From assembly GCF_025567045.1 (NCBI RefSeq), contig NZ_JAOQJK010000003.1:124001-188000 (forward strand): a DNA stretch of 64,000 nt, written 5' to 3'. The position numbers were made by a program, and so were the translations under genes. Source of the stretch: Barnesiella propionica (GTDB taxonomy: Bacteria > Bacteroidota > Bacteroidia > Bacteroidales > Barnesiellaceae). A model generated the notes under the pieces. The model was not told the origin of the DNA and made no database searches. It saw nothing but the letters and a program-made list of their open reading frames with translations. Positions 54,774 through 63,297 of the stretch are shown here, piece after piece (the first letter of the stretch is position 1; every line of letters starts with the position of its first letter).

Positions 54774-55967
54774 CTAAGATATAACTCCCAATTGTTTTCC
54801 TACGCAACTAAATGCATCGATACATGCATCCAGCTCTTCCCGGTTATGGGCTGCAGATAATTGTACTCGTATTCGGGCCTGTCCCTGAGGAACTACCGGA
54901 TAATAAAATCCCGTTACATAGATACCTTCTTCCAGCATCCGGGCAGCAAATGTCTGAGATAGTTTCGCATCGTACAACATAACGGCGCATATAGCCGATT
55001 GGGTAGGCTTGATATCGAAACCGGCCTCCAGCATTCTACTTCTGAAATATTCCACATTTTCCATCAGACGTGTATGTAACTCATCACTCTCGTCCAGCAT
55101 CTTAAAAACTTCTATACCGGCTCCTACCACGGCAGGAGGCAAAGAATTAGAAAACAAATAAGGACGGGAACGCTGACGCAACATATCAATAATCTCTTTC
55201 CGGCCCGTAGTAAAACCGCCGATAGCCCCTCCAAAAGCCTTGCCCAAAGTTCCCGTATATATATCGATACGGCCGTACAAATTATATAATTCACTCACAC
55301 CATGTCCGGTTTTTCCGACCACACCGGCCGAATGACATTCATCTACCATAACCAACGCATCATACTTCTCTGCCAGATCGCATATTTTATCCATAGGAGC
55401 TACATTTCCGTCCATAGAGAAAACACCATCCGTAACAATAATCCGGAATCGTTGTGTCTGGGCCTCCCGAAGACATTTTTCAAGTTCGCCCATATCAGCA
55501 TTGGCATACCTATATCTTTTCGCTTTACAAAGCCTGACGCCATCTATGATAGAAGCATGGTTCAGCGAATCGGAAATAATCGCATCTTCTTCGGAAAATA
55601 ACGGTTCGAACACACCGCCGTTAGCATCGAAACAGGCTGCATATAAAATCGTATCTTCCGTTTTGAAATAACGAGCGATACTTTTTTCCAGTTCCCGGTG
55701 TATGTCCTGTGCCCCGCATATAAAACGAACCGAGGACATACCATATCCATGCGTATCCATTGCGTGCTTGGCTGCCTCTATGAGCCTGGGATTATTGGAT
55801 AATCCCAAATAATTGTTTGCACAAAAATTCAATACCCGTCCATCCCGTTCCTTAACCTTGATAGACGCACTCTGAGGAGTCGTAATCGTACGCTCCTCCT
55901 TATATAATCCGTTATTACGAATAGTAGTCAGTTCCTCAGTAAGGAACTCTTTCATCTTGGAGAACAT
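54774..55967 (-). CDS. kbl: Glycine C-acetyltransferase
   Basis: 397 aa. The fold-type I PLP enzyme has ANNYLGLSNNPRLIEAA (substrate entry), SVRFICGAQDIHRELE, MVDECHSAGVVG and the PLP Lys in TLGKAFGGAIGG. It cleaves 2-amino-3-ketobutyrate with CoA to glycine and acetyl-CoA. The next gene upstream makes that substrate, so the pair is the two-step threonine-to-glycine pathway. The genes are 7 nt apart. Confidence 0.95.
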   Translation of the reverse strand: MFSKMKEFLTEELTTIRNNGLYKEERTITTPQSASIKVKERDGRVLNFCANNYLGLSNNPRLIEAAKHAMDTHGYGMSSVRFICGAQDIHRELEKSIARYFKTEDTILYAACFDANGGVFEPLFSEEDAIISDSLNHASIIDGVRLCKAKRYRYANADMGELEKCLREAQTQRFRIIVTDGVFSMDGNVAPMDKICDLAEKYDALVMVDECHSAGVVGKTGHGVSELYNLYGRIDIYTGTLGKAFGGAIGGFTTGRKEIIDMLRQRSRPYLFSNSLPPAVVGAGIEVFKMLDESDELHTRLMENVEYFRSRMLEAGFDIKPTQSAICAVMLYDAKLSQTFAARMLEEGIYVTGFYYPVVPQGQARIRVQLSAAHNREELDACIDAFSCVGKQLGVIS

Positions 55968-55974
55968 AGGCTTG

Positions 55975-56931
55975 TTATTTATGGAGTTTCTGTTTCAAAT
56001 GCACAATCATATCGGTCGTCATGGACGACAAATCATACCGCGGTTTCCATCCCCATTCCTCACGCGCACAGGTATCGTCCAGGGAATCAGGCCATGAATC
56101 GGCAATCTTCTGTCTCAACTCATCGATACGATACTCCATTTCAAAATCAGGATAATGTTTCCGTATCTCAGCATATATCATTTCCGGATCGAAACTCATG
56201 GAAGCGATATTGAAAGAATTCCGGTGAATAAGTTTATCCGGATCGGCCTCCATCAGCATGACGATCGCATGCAAAGCATCCGGCATATACATCATATCCA
56301 TATAAGTTCCGGCACTTACCGGTGTATAAAACTTCTCACCGGCTACAGCTGCATAATAAATTTCCACAGCATAATCGGTAGTACCCCCTCCCGGAGGAGT
56401 CACATACGAAATAAGTCCGGGGAAACGTACCGAACGGGTGTCAACCCCATATTTATAATAATAGTAATCGCTCAGCAGCTCGCAACTCACTTTACTGACG
56501 CCATAAATCGTCCGGGGACGCTGAATCGTATCTTGCGGCGTTTTTATTTTAGGAGAGGAATCTCCGAACGCTCCTATAGAACTGGGGGTAAACAAAGAAC
56601 AACCTTTCTCACGACTAATTTCAAGAAGATTCAAAACCCCGTTAATCTGGATATTCCAGGCCAATAAAGGCTTTTTTTCGGCCTGAGCCGACAAAATAGC
56701 AGCAAGATTGAATATCGTATCGATATGATAACGGTCCACAATGCCAGCTATCTGTTGGGAATTGGTCACATCTGCTTCTTCCATCGGACCGGAATCACGT
56801 AAACAATCAGGGATTTGCACTCCGGCAATATATCCTCCCACTACATGTTCGGCCCCATATAAAGAACGTAAGCTCACCATCAGTTCCGAACCAATCTGTC
56901 CGGTAGCACCTATTACAAGTATATTTTTCAT
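55975..56931 (-). CDS. tdh: L-threonine 3-dehydrogenase, epimerase type
   Basis: 318 aa, short-chain extended NAD-dependent epimerase fold. VIGATGQIGSELM (GxxGxxG) binds NAD, STYGVSK-type YGVSKVSCELL holds the Tyr-Lys pair, and RFPGLISYVTPPGGGTTDYA is the substrate region. This type of threonine dehydrogenase replaces the zinc enzyme in Bacteroidetes. The assignment is strengthened by the kbl gene 7 nt downstream. It is the first gene of the unit. Confidence 0.92.
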   Translation of the reverse strand: MKNILVIGATGQIGSELMVSLRSLYGAEHVVGGYIAGVQIPDCLRDSGPMEEADVTNSQQIAGIVDRYHIDTIFNLAAILSAQAEKKPLLAWNIQINGVLNLLEISREKGCSLFTPSSIGAFGDSSPKIKTPQDTIQRPRTIYGVSKVSCELLSDYYYYKYGVDTRSVRFPGLISYVTPPGGGTTDYAVEIYYAAVAGEKFYTPVSAGTYMDMMYMPDALHAIVMLMEADPDKLIHRNSFNIASMSFDPEMIYAEIRKHYPDFEMEYRIDELRQKIADSWPDSLDDTCAREEWGWKPRYDLSSMTTDMIVHLKQKLHK

Positions 56932-57335
56932 TCAAATAACACGATACTGTTTTTTCAGAAATGGCTTCTCCATTCCCTGTTCTTTTCGGGTGTGAAATTA
57001 GAAATAAATTCCTAATTAAAAGAGTCTTTTTTAGTATTTCTTTACAACACAAATACTGGTTATAATCGTCCGTAAAAAGTATCAGAGAACACAAATCCTC
57101 CTTTTTATTTCATTTTAAAACTTTCTATATCATATTAATTAAAAAAATAAAGTTTCCTCATTCGTTCAACTCAAATCCATTAACCCAAACAAAAAAAATA
57201 TATTACACAATTTTCAATCCGGGAAAGAATTCTATAATCTTCATCTGCAGTTCGTAACAGAACGGCTCAGCCCAACTTATCATTATATAACACAGATAAA
57301 TAATACTGTAATATATCCGCGAGAAGAATAAAAAA
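56932..57335. other. Gene-free region upstream of tdh
   Basis: About 400 bp of AT-rich DNA. Other than TTTG-like fragments that might form the tdh promoter, I see no gene, repeat or RNA. Confidence 0.5.
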
Positions 57336-57812
57336 CTACTCTAACGTTTTCCTTAATTTCCCCCGGATCGTATGAATCCTACTTCTTACCGTTCCGATAG
57401 AGATATTCAACGTCTCGGCTATTTCTTCATATTTATACCCCTGCAGGAACATTTCAAAAGTCAAATGTTCCTGTTTCGACAAATGCTTTATCAGTAATTC
57501 GATAAGGTTTATATCATATAATTCGTCCGATAACTCTTCTGAGAAAAGAACATCGGACTGATTTTCTAAGGGAGTCATATTCATCTTCATAAATCTCCGG
57601 TACTCATTGATGAACGTATTTCTCATTATAGTGAACAGCCAAGCCTTGAAATTTGTTTTCTTAATAAATTTATCCAGATTCTCAATGGCTTTTAAATAAG
57701 TTTCTTGGAGTAAATCTTTCGCTGATTCCTGATCTTTAGTCAGATAAATGGCATATAATTGCAAAGAAGGGGCTAATCGTTTAAACTCACTTTCAATTTC
57801 TATATTTTCCAT
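57336..57812 (-). CDS. ECF-type RNA polymerase sigma factor
   Basis: 158 aa from the ATG at 57812; a TTG three bases upstream is not needed. Region 2 has LYAIYLTKDQESAKDLLQETYLKAIENLDKF and the promoter-melting FKAWLFTIMRNTFINEYRR. Region 4 has LSKQEHLTFEMFLQGYKYEEIAETLNISIGTVRSRIHTIRGKLRK. No anti-sigma gene follows, the next gene downstream being tdh on the same strand. It is preceded by a long leader with unusual folding. Confidence 0.93.
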   Translation of the reverse strand: MENIEIESEFKRLAPSLQLYAIYLTKDQESAKDLLQETYLKAIENLDKFIKKTNFKAWLFTIMRNTFINEYRRFMKMNMTPLENQSDVLFSEELSDELYDINLIELLIKHLSKQEHLTFEMFLQGYKYEEIAETLNISIGTVRSRIHTIRGKLRKTLE

Positions 57813-57839
57813 CAAATATCATTAAAAAATAAAATAATA

Positions 57840-57967
57840 GAAAGAGCCCTTCCCCGGTATTGGCAATTTTTGGCAAATACGCAAGGCGTACCGCACTCAG
57901 GGAAGGGACCTCTTTCTTGTTCCTTCCTGTGCAATACGCCCGTTAAATTTTTACCAAAAAATTGCCA
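57840..57967 (-). ncRNA. Structured leader or small RNA upstream of the sigma gene
   Basis: Reading the minus strand, four arms can be drawn. Outer stem A: 57954-57967 with 57861-57873 (GGCAATTTTTTGG / CCAAAAATTGCC). Stem C: 57929-57940 with 57885-57896, 12 bp with two G-U pairs (GGCGTATTGCAC / GTGCGGTACGCC). Apical stem D: 57922-57927 with 57901-57906. A mutually exclusive hairpin B pairs 57900-57916 with 57840-57855 (15 bp with a 2-nt bulge) and is followed by a U-rich run, like a terminator. A TATATTTG promoter element lies just upstream. It could be an attenuator of the sigma gene or a rod-shaped small RNA such as 6S RNA. Confidence 0.55.
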
Positions 57968-57970
57968 CTT

Positions 57971-57978
57971 CAAATATA
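57971..57978 (-). promoter_or_regulatory. Promoter -7 element of the structured leader
   Basis: TATATTTG on the minus strand, ending 4 nt before stem A begins, fits TAnnTTTG. No -33 TTTG is at the expected place. Confidence 0.5.
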
Positions 57979-58079
57979 TGATATTTATCACACACTCTAT
58001 AATATTTATCTATATATTTTCATGATTAGACTCATCCCATTCGTTATTTTTTTCAAATTCACGAAATAATGTCAACAAA

Positions 58080-58120
58080 AATGGTCGCTTAATTTTATTC
58101 GAAACCAAGCGACCATTTAA
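58080..58120 (-). terminator. Orphan terminator-like hairpin
   Basis: AATGGTCGCTT / AAGCGACCATT, 11 bp with a 17-nt loop, followed on the minus strand by TTTTTG. No gene ends before it on that strand, so it marks an unseen transcript or a remnant. Confidence 0.6.
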
Positions 58121-58628
58121 GTGTAGAACTATGATACATTAATTGATTTTGATGGAACAATAAAAACGGGTTACGATAGCTTTTTCCACTCCGGTTCGAA
58201 GTCTTGATAAATCTGATAGAATTTCACACACAAGATATCAATACAATGGCTTCCTTCTGCCGAATGATGTCTCGGTTTGTTGATTTCTCTTTTTCTTGCA
58301 GTCAATGAGGAACGTTACACTTCACTTTAATTAAAGTTCGACATATAAACGGTCATAAGTGAGATGCTCACTTCCTCGTTTTTAACAAGTTATTTAAGAA
58401 GAACAGCTCGCTGAATCTTTTTCTCTCCCTACGGCTCAATTCTTAATGATACAAAGTCAGGAAACCACACCGGTAGCTCTGTTATGCAGAACAACATAGC
58501 ACACGTAAATAATGAATTAGATACTATATAGCGAAACATCCAGGACTTTCTAAAACCGTTCCCTGAATAAACCGGATAAAGATTTATAGTTTGCTTTAAT
58601 CCCACTATTCCGCTCATTCCTGAAATAA
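58121..58628. other. Gene-free region with a possible decayed coding trace
   Basis: About 500 bp without a defended gene. On the minus strand, between about 58190 and 58310, one frame reads KREINKPRHHSAEGSHCIDI and ends EPEWKKLS, but there is no start and no family match. A short AGTGAG/CTCACT hairpin lies near 58350. Confidence 0.35.
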
Positions 58629-58664
58629 AAAATCCCTGAACTACTGTGAAGTTCAGGGATTTGC
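58629..58664 (-). terminator. tRNA-Phe terminator
   Basis: AAATCCCTGAACT / AGTTCAGGGATTT, 13 bp with a short loop, followed by a TTTTTATTTC tail on the minus strand, just past the tRNA. Confidence 0.88.
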
Positions 58665-58686
58665 GTTGATTTTCGTTCTTTTGAAG

Positions 58687-58759
58687 TGGTGCCACCAGGA
58701 ATCGAACCGGGGACACAAGGATTTTCAGTCCTTTGCTCTACCAACTGAGCTATGGCACC
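58687..58759 (-). tRNA. tRNA-Phe (anticodon GAA)
   Basis: A 73-nt cloverleaf. The acceptor GGTGCCA pairs fully with TGGCACC and the discriminator is A. The D arm has AGCTCAGTTGGTAGAGC. The anticodon stem AAGGA/TCCTT encloses CTGAAAA, giving GAA. The T arm has CCGGTTCGATTCCTGG. CCA is not encoded. Confidence 0.97.
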
Positions 58760-58906
58760 ATCATTTTTGCGAGTGCAAATGTAAAACAGTTTTTTGAATT
58801 TGCCTAATTTTAAGTCTACTTTTTTCCAAAAAAATTAATACCAAACTATTTTACATGAAAAGTAACGTTTTTTTCTTCTTTCTTTTTTTGTTTTCCAAAG
58901 TTTATA

Positions 58907-58914
58907 TATCTTTG
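58907..58914 (+). promoter_or_regulatory. tRNA-Pro promoter -7 element
   Basis: TATCTTTG lies 17 nt before the tRNA 5' end. A TTTG at 58887 is 16 nt upstream of it, slightly close for a -33 element. Confidence 0.55.
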
Positions 58915-58931
58915 TACCCGCAAAACGCAAC

Positions 58932-59005
58932 CGGGGTGTAGCACAGTTGGCTAGCGCGCCACGTTCGGGACGTGGAGGTCGGATGTTCGAGTCATCTCAC
59001 CCCGA
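58932..59005 (+). tRNA. tRNA-Pro (anticodon CGG)
   Basis: A 74-nt cloverleaf. The acceptor CGGGGTG pairs with CACCCCG and the discriminator is A. The anticodon stem CCACG/CGTGG encloses TTCGGGA, giving CGG. The T arm is GGATG-TTCGAGT-CATCT with one G-T pair at its end. Confidence 0.96.
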
Positions 59006-59010
59006 CAGAA

Positions 59011-59050
59011 AAACGGTAAATGAAGTTCATTTACCGTTTTTTCTTTTTAT
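59011..59050 (+). terminator. tRNA-Pro terminator
   Basis: AACGGTAAATGAA / TTCATTTACCGTT has almost no loop and is followed by TTTTCTTTTT, 6 nt past the tRNA. Confidence 0.9.
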
Positions 59051-59218
59051 AAAAAGAAAAAAAACTTATACAACCCGAAAACATAAATCATAAATACTTT
59101 AACACCTGCCATAGAATATAGACATCCAAACGATACGATGAACCTGTATCCGCCCAAACTCAGAAACCTATAGTCAAAAAGCAGCATATTAAATATTCCC
59201 GAGAAAAAGCCTCAAAAG
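59051..59218. other. AT-rich spacer
   Basis: No gene, RNA or repeat seen. It separates tRNA-Pro from the rplU promoter. Confidence 0.5.
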
Positions 59219-59250
59219 CTTGCATAAAAGAAAACAAAGACTTAATTTTG
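59219..59250 (+). promoter_or_regulatory. rplU-rpmA promoter
   Basis: TAATTTTG at 59243-59250 fits the -7 element, with a TTG about 20 nt upstream (59220-59222). The leader to the rplU ATG is about 78 nt. Confidence 0.6.
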
Positions 59251-59334
59251 TGCGCTGATTCTGAATCGGGTAGTGTAAGAGGTACTGAAAGATGTCCCAC
59301 CCGGCAGAGATAACCTGTAAAATAATAAAAACAG

Positions 59335-59649
59335 ATGTACGTAATTGTAGAAATTTTAGGACAACAATTCAAAGCCGAAGCCGGTAAAAAATTGTTCGTT
59401 CACCACTTTGAAACAGAAGCTAACGCTACTGTTGAATTCGACAAAGTATTACTGGTAGACAAAGACGGTGCTATCACCGTAGGAGTACCTACCGTAGAAG
59501 GAGCCAAGGTTGTTTGCGAAGTTAAAAGCCCGCTCGTAAAAGGTGAAAGAATTATCGTTTTCAAGAAAAAAAGAAGAAAAGGTTACAGAAAACGTAATGG
59601 CCACCGCCAACAATTTACCGAAGTGTTAGTTAAAGAAGTTGTTGCTTAA
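59335..59649 (+). CDS. rplU: 50S ribosomal protein L21
   Basis: 104 aa. [19 protein letters not shown] opens the L21 fold; [26 protein letters not shown] and the C-terminal [22 protein letters not shown] are typical. It binds 23S rRNA near L20. It is followed after 22 nt by rpmA, the usual pair. Confidence 0.97.
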   Translation: MYVIVEILGQQFKAEAGKKLFVHHFETEANATVEFDKVLLVDKDGAITVGVPTVEGAKVVCEVKSPLVKGERIIVFKKKRRKGYRKRNGHRQQFTEVLVKEVVA

Positions 59650-59671
59650 TCCCCAGTAAAATTCTAAGAAA

Positions 59672-59929
59672 ATGGCACATAAGAAAGGTGTAGGTAGTTC
59701 GAAGAACGGCCGTGAATCGGAAAGTAAACGATTAGGAGTTAAGATTTTTGGCGGTCAGGTTGCTAAAGCAGGCAATATTCTGGTTCGTCAAAGAGGGACA
59801 GTTCACCATCCGGGTGAAAACGTAGGTATAGGCAAAGACCACACATTGTTTGCATTAGTAAACGGCACAGTGGTATTCCGTAAGAAAAAAGACAATCGTT
59901 CTTATGTTTCTGTGGAACCTATGAACTAA
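59672..59929 (+). CDS. rpmA: 50S ribosomal protein L27
   Basis: 85 aa. [20 protein letters not shown] begins directly at Ala-His-Lys-Lys with no leader to be cleaved, unlike Firmicutes L27. [24 protein letters not shown] is the core. The N-terminal tail reaches the peptidyl-transferase centre. Confidence 0.97.
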   Translation: MAHKKGVGSSKNGRESESKRLGVKIFGGQVAKAGNILVRQRGTVHHPGENVGIGKDHTLFALVNGTVVFRKKKDNRSYVSVEPMN

Positions 59930-59956
59930 TGTGAGTATACATTAATACAACGTTAT

Positions 59957-59998
59957 AAACGGCGCGGATAACTAATATCTGCGCCGTTTCTTTTTATC
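59957..59998 (+). terminator. rplU-rpmA terminator
   Basis: AACGGCGCGGAT / ATCTGCGCCGTT with one mismatch and a short loop, followed by TCTTTTT. Confidence 0.88.
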
Positions 59999-60030
59999 AT
60001 TGAATGACATCAAATCCAGAATCATGCAAA

Positions 60031-60196
60031 TATGAAAAAAGCAGGAAAGCCGGGGAGTAAAATTACAATCGTAAATAGAAGTAACTCCGCCGATAGCCTG
60101 CTTAATTCACACTACTATCTGATCAATATGAAAGACTGGAGAGCCGGGAAGTAAATTACAATCGTAAGTAGAAGTAACTTCACCGATAGCCAGTCT
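60031..60196. repeat. Tandem pair of about 70-nt structured repeats
   Basis: Two direct copies, 60031-60103 and 60127-60196, share a core around ATTACAATCGTAA and AGAAGTAAC. Each folds into three nested stems. The outer stem is AAGCAGG/CCTGCTT in copy 1 and AGACTGG/CCAGTCT in copy 2. The middle is GGAGT/ACTCC in copy 1 and GAAGT/ACTTC in copy 2, flanked by CGG/CCG. The inner is TTAC/GTAA around four bases. Three outer pairs and one middle pair differ by compensatory changes. They lie between the rpmA terminator and the stop of the large minus-strand gene. Confidence 0.75.
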
Positions 60197-60201
60197 GTAT
60201 T

Positions 60202-62262
60202 TCAAATCATATATTTCAAAATTTCGGTATAACTTTTTACAAAATCGTCATACATAAATCCACGCACATTTTCTTCCTGGACAAATACCTGCTCTCCCCT
60301 CGCTTTCACATGCCATGAAAGCAGATCATAAACCGAAAGCACCGGAGCATCCATATATAACCGCAACGCACCGGTTACGCCAGAAACATCCTGCGTACTT
60401 ACCGGTATAGAGCGGCTATCTATATCCAGAATGATATATTCCATCGTTTCAAGATCTACAGCCATAGCTATGACATTCGATTCTTCGGACGAAAGTTTAA
60501 AACTGTTCTTAACAGCCGAGGGTATCCATATATCATTCGCTTCGGGATATTCACGTTCCATATAACCGAATACGGGATGCGCCGACTGCATGGAACGTCC
60601 TTCATAGTTGCGCACGTCTATTATCACATAGCGAAAACATTCCCGGGCCTTATCTATTATTACGTCCACATATTCGGCACAATCTCCCTGACGAAAACGA
60701 ACATCACCCGAATGCACGGCATAATCGGTACTCTGCGAGCGATTCCAGCTAATATGCTCTATCGTTTTTCCCACAAATGTAGCTGAAAGATCCAGATCTT
60801 CTTTCCCTTCGGCATCTTTCCAATGCACATAAAAACGCAGCACCTTCGCTTGTTCATTCGTAACCGGAATCCGGGTTCCCCTTACAGCTACCCGCAAACC
60901 GGAAGACATACTTCTCATATTAGAAGGCAACGGAATATCCCGCAGCTTTTCGTCTATATAAACTTTACCCAAAGACGGGAGACGGGAGAAACGATTTAAC
61001 AATTCATCATGAACAATATTCTGTACACGCACAGTCAAATCCTTTTCCAAGGGGGGCAGTACAGGAAGTTCCACAGGGCGGCGATGTCCTTTTATATAAA
61101 TGCTCCTGATTTTGTCCGGCTCGTTGCGCCGCCCGAAATGTATATATAACTCATACAATACTTTTCCTGAAACTTTTCCCGCCACATCCTTCATAAAAAC
61201 AGACAGGACGATATCCGTAGTATCCGTATTCCTTAAAAGCGAATCTAAACGACGCGCAAACTCACCCGGACGTTCAGCCAGCATACTAAGATATTCCTTT
61301 TCATCCGTTACCCCATTCAGCCGGGCATACCAGCTTCTTGCACTATTGTGCCGTATCGAATCAAAAGCAGCAACGGCACGGGGATATATCTTACGATATT
61401 CACCCGGATGTAATCTTTCTCCTAACCGTTTCCACCGTTCCGCTTTCAAAACCATCTCTCCCGCATCACAGGTAGAATCTTCCAGGTATTGCAATATTTT
61501 CTTTCTTTCCCGACGGGAATATGAACGAAAACGAAATAATTCGCGTCTGGGGTTAGGCTTCATCTCATCGGTCCAGGCATTTGCACGTACCTGTACGGGG
61601 GGTACCGGAGGAAGCATAACATCCCCGCCGGATAAATATACGGCAAAACGCAACACATCGGTAGCTGTTTTTAATTTCACAGGCATATCATGAGCCGCAA
61701 GCATACACAAGGTTTCCTTGAAAGGAATCTCGGCAGGCAGCCATTTCGCACAGTCCGGTTCATTCTCCATGAACCATTCTAAAGTCTGTTTATCATCAGA
61801 AGTCAAAGACTGATTAGCCCCAGAAAGATCCGTAAATATATTCATAAAATCCTCACGGGTTCCGCATTTTATCATGCGATAAGACGGAAATTCGAATGCT
61901 GCGGCTCTCTGCTCCGTCCAGCTATCCGGGATAAATGTTCCCTGGCTCCAATAATGAACCAGCTGATTCATCAGCAAATCTTCTTCGCTCATGGACATGA
62001 CCTGTTGAGGAAAACCATCGTATAACGGACGATAATCCCCGTCTCCCATACTTTCCTTCAGAAAAGGCATCACCTCGGTATAGAAACGAAGAACCTGCTG
62101 CTCGTCGGCCTCCTTTACCCGCCGATACGCATCGGCATCCAGCATATAGCCCAGACGCATTAATTCCATCTGGATAACCGGAGCCAGACGTTCATTCCTT
62201 CCCCCTTCGGAAAGGATGATCCATCCGTAACGCAATGCCACAATATTTCGGGTCAGTTCCAT
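60202..62262 (-). CDS. Large TerD-like cytoplasmic protein
   Basis: 686 aa from the ATG at 62262 (MELTRNIVALRYGW); a TTG start farther upstream is not used. No signal or membrane segment. The C-terminal third has LRFYVHWKDAEGKEDLDLSA and STDYAVHSGDVRFRQGDCAEYVDV, which match the Ca-binding TerD fold (DLDLSA and the HSGD loop). The N-terminal 450 residues are helical, with no known domain. TerD-domain proteins are tied to tellurite resistance and stress or phage response, but no other ter gene is adjacent. The tandem hairpin repeat lies directly after the stop. Confidence 0.7.
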   Translation of the reverse strand: MELTRNIVALRYGWIILSEGGRNERLAPVIQMELMRLGYMLDADAYRRVKEADEQQVLRFYTEVMPFLKESMGDGDYRPLYDGFPQQVMSMSEEDLLMNQLVHYWSQGTFIPDSWTEQRAAAFEFPSYRMIKCGTREDFMNIFTDLSGANQSLTSDDKQTLEWFMENEPDCAKWLPAEIPFKETLCMLAAHDMPVKLKTATDVLRFAVYLSGGDVMLPPVPPVQVRANAWTDEMKPNPRRELFRFRSYSRRERKKILQYLEDSTCDAGEMVLKAERWKRLGERLHPGEYRKIYPRAVAAFDSIRHNSARSWYARLNGVTDEKEYLSMLAERPGEFARRLDSLLRNTDTTDIVLSVFMKDVAGKVSGKVLYELYIHFGRRNEPDKIRSIYIKGHRRPVELPVLPPLEKDLTVRVQNIVHDELLNRFSRLPSLGKVYIDEKLRDIPLPSNMRSMSSGLRVAVRGTRIPVTNEQAKVLRFYVHWKDAEGKEDLDLSATFVGKTIEHISWNRSQSTDYAVHSGDVRFRQGDCAEYVDVIIDKARECFRYVIIDVRNYEGRSMQSAHPVFGYMEREYPEANDIWIPSAVKNSFKLSSEESNVIAMAVDLETMEYIILDIDSRSIPVSTQDVSGVTGALRLYMDAPVLSVYDLLSWHVKARGEQVFVQEENVRGFMYDDFVKSYTEILKYMI

Positions 62263-62424
62263 ATATTTAAATTTAACAACACAGGTCGTTTTTAGCAAAT
62301 ATAACTTATTTACACCGCTTTATCAAAGATTTGCAGATATTTCTGATAAACGTCTGTCATATCGGTCTGTACATCCGATCTCAAAACGAACATTTATCCG
62401 TACAGTTACAATCTTTTCATCAAC

Positions 62425-63006
62425 TTACAAGGACTGCCCCTGAAAAATTCCCGACTGGGAATAAGGAACAATATATCCGTCCAGCGAAATCGTCCTTGAA
62501 TTAAAGTTAGGAGTTACGGTAGCCGTTGCTTTGTTACTTCCGCCCCAAAGAGTAATCTGCACCTGTACGGATGTAACCGTTCCCATGATATTCATCGAAA
62601 AAATAACATTCCCTTTCTTATCGGTCTTCATCTTTACATTCGATGGTTGTCCTTCAACCGTAACACCTCCAATACCGTTGGGACCGGCAAGCATAGGATG
62701 AAATGCGACCTGAACCACTGCTTTTTCTTTATTCATAGAAATAAAGTTAGTATTGGCATTTACATAGGCAACTTTACCCCACTTAAAAGTGAGCCGGTCC
62801 GCTTCCAGAACGAATGTACTATCGGCGATAGATACGGCAGCGTTATGGTACAAAATAGAGTCCTGAAGATCCTGCAACCGTTTTTCACTCTCTTTTTTCA
62901 ACTGCCGGACCTCTTTTTGCATCTGTCGGGAACCATTCGTTACCGCTCGTGACTGACACACGGCAACACTACAAAACAATAAAATCAACAATAATACCTT
63001 TTTCAT
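62425..63006 (-). CDS. DUF4251-domain protein
   Basis: 193 aa from the ATG at 63006 (MKKVLLLILLF, signal peptide to about residue 20); 63012 would add two residues. A charged helix (30-48, QMQKEVRQLKKESEKRLQDL) precedes the DUF4251 body. That body has the SFVLEADRLTFKWGKVAYVN-type segment (STFVLEADRLTF), GVTVEGQPSNVKMKTDKKG and TATVTPNFNSRTISLDGYIVP. It is a small periplasmic beta protein common in Bacteroides; its function is unknown. Confidence 0.88.
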   Translation of the reverse strand: MKKVLLLILLFCSVAVCQSRAVTNGSRQMQKEVRQLKKESEKRLQDLQDSILYHNAAVSIADSTFVLEADRLTFKWGKVAYVNANTNFISMNKEKAVVQVAFHPMLAGPNGIGGVTVEGQPSNVKMKTDKKGNVIFSMNIMGTVTSVQVQITLWGGSNKATATVTPNFNSRTISLDGYIVPYSQSGIFQGQSL

Positions 63007-63213
63007 AACCATACCGTTTTACGTGTTCACAACAAATATAACAAACACTTATATTAAAAGGTGTAAAACAAAAATATGTTTTGTATATTAAGTAAATACA
63101 ACAATTATAATTAACAGATTTCCATATTGCCCCCCGGTTTCACCCGATGATTTAAACTATCGTACGGGATAAAACAAAGAATGACACAAGAAACAGGATT
63201 TAAAAGATTTATG

Positions 63214-63221
63214 TAATTTTG
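63214..63221 (+). promoter_or_regulatory. Promoter -7 element of the phosphatase gene
   Basis: TAATTTTG fits TAnnTTTG and lies 77 nt before the chosen ATG at 63298. Confidence 0.45.
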
Positions 63222-63297
63222 CAAATATATTTCCCTTTAACGGGATATGCTGTTTATAAAAAATATTGGACTCTTATTCTTAAAACTAAAAATGATA

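Noticed and set aside
58429..58716. 95-codon minus-strand open frame overlapping tRNA-Phe and its terminator
   Set aside because: It reads through a tRNA 3' end and terminator hairpin.
59160..59372. 70-codon minus-strand open frame
   Set aside because: It covers the rplU promoter and start in antisense; no protein features.
60031..60196. CRISPR array
   Set aside because: Only two imperfect copies with no spacer-repeat periodicity or cas genes; the structure argues for an RNA or hairpin repeat.
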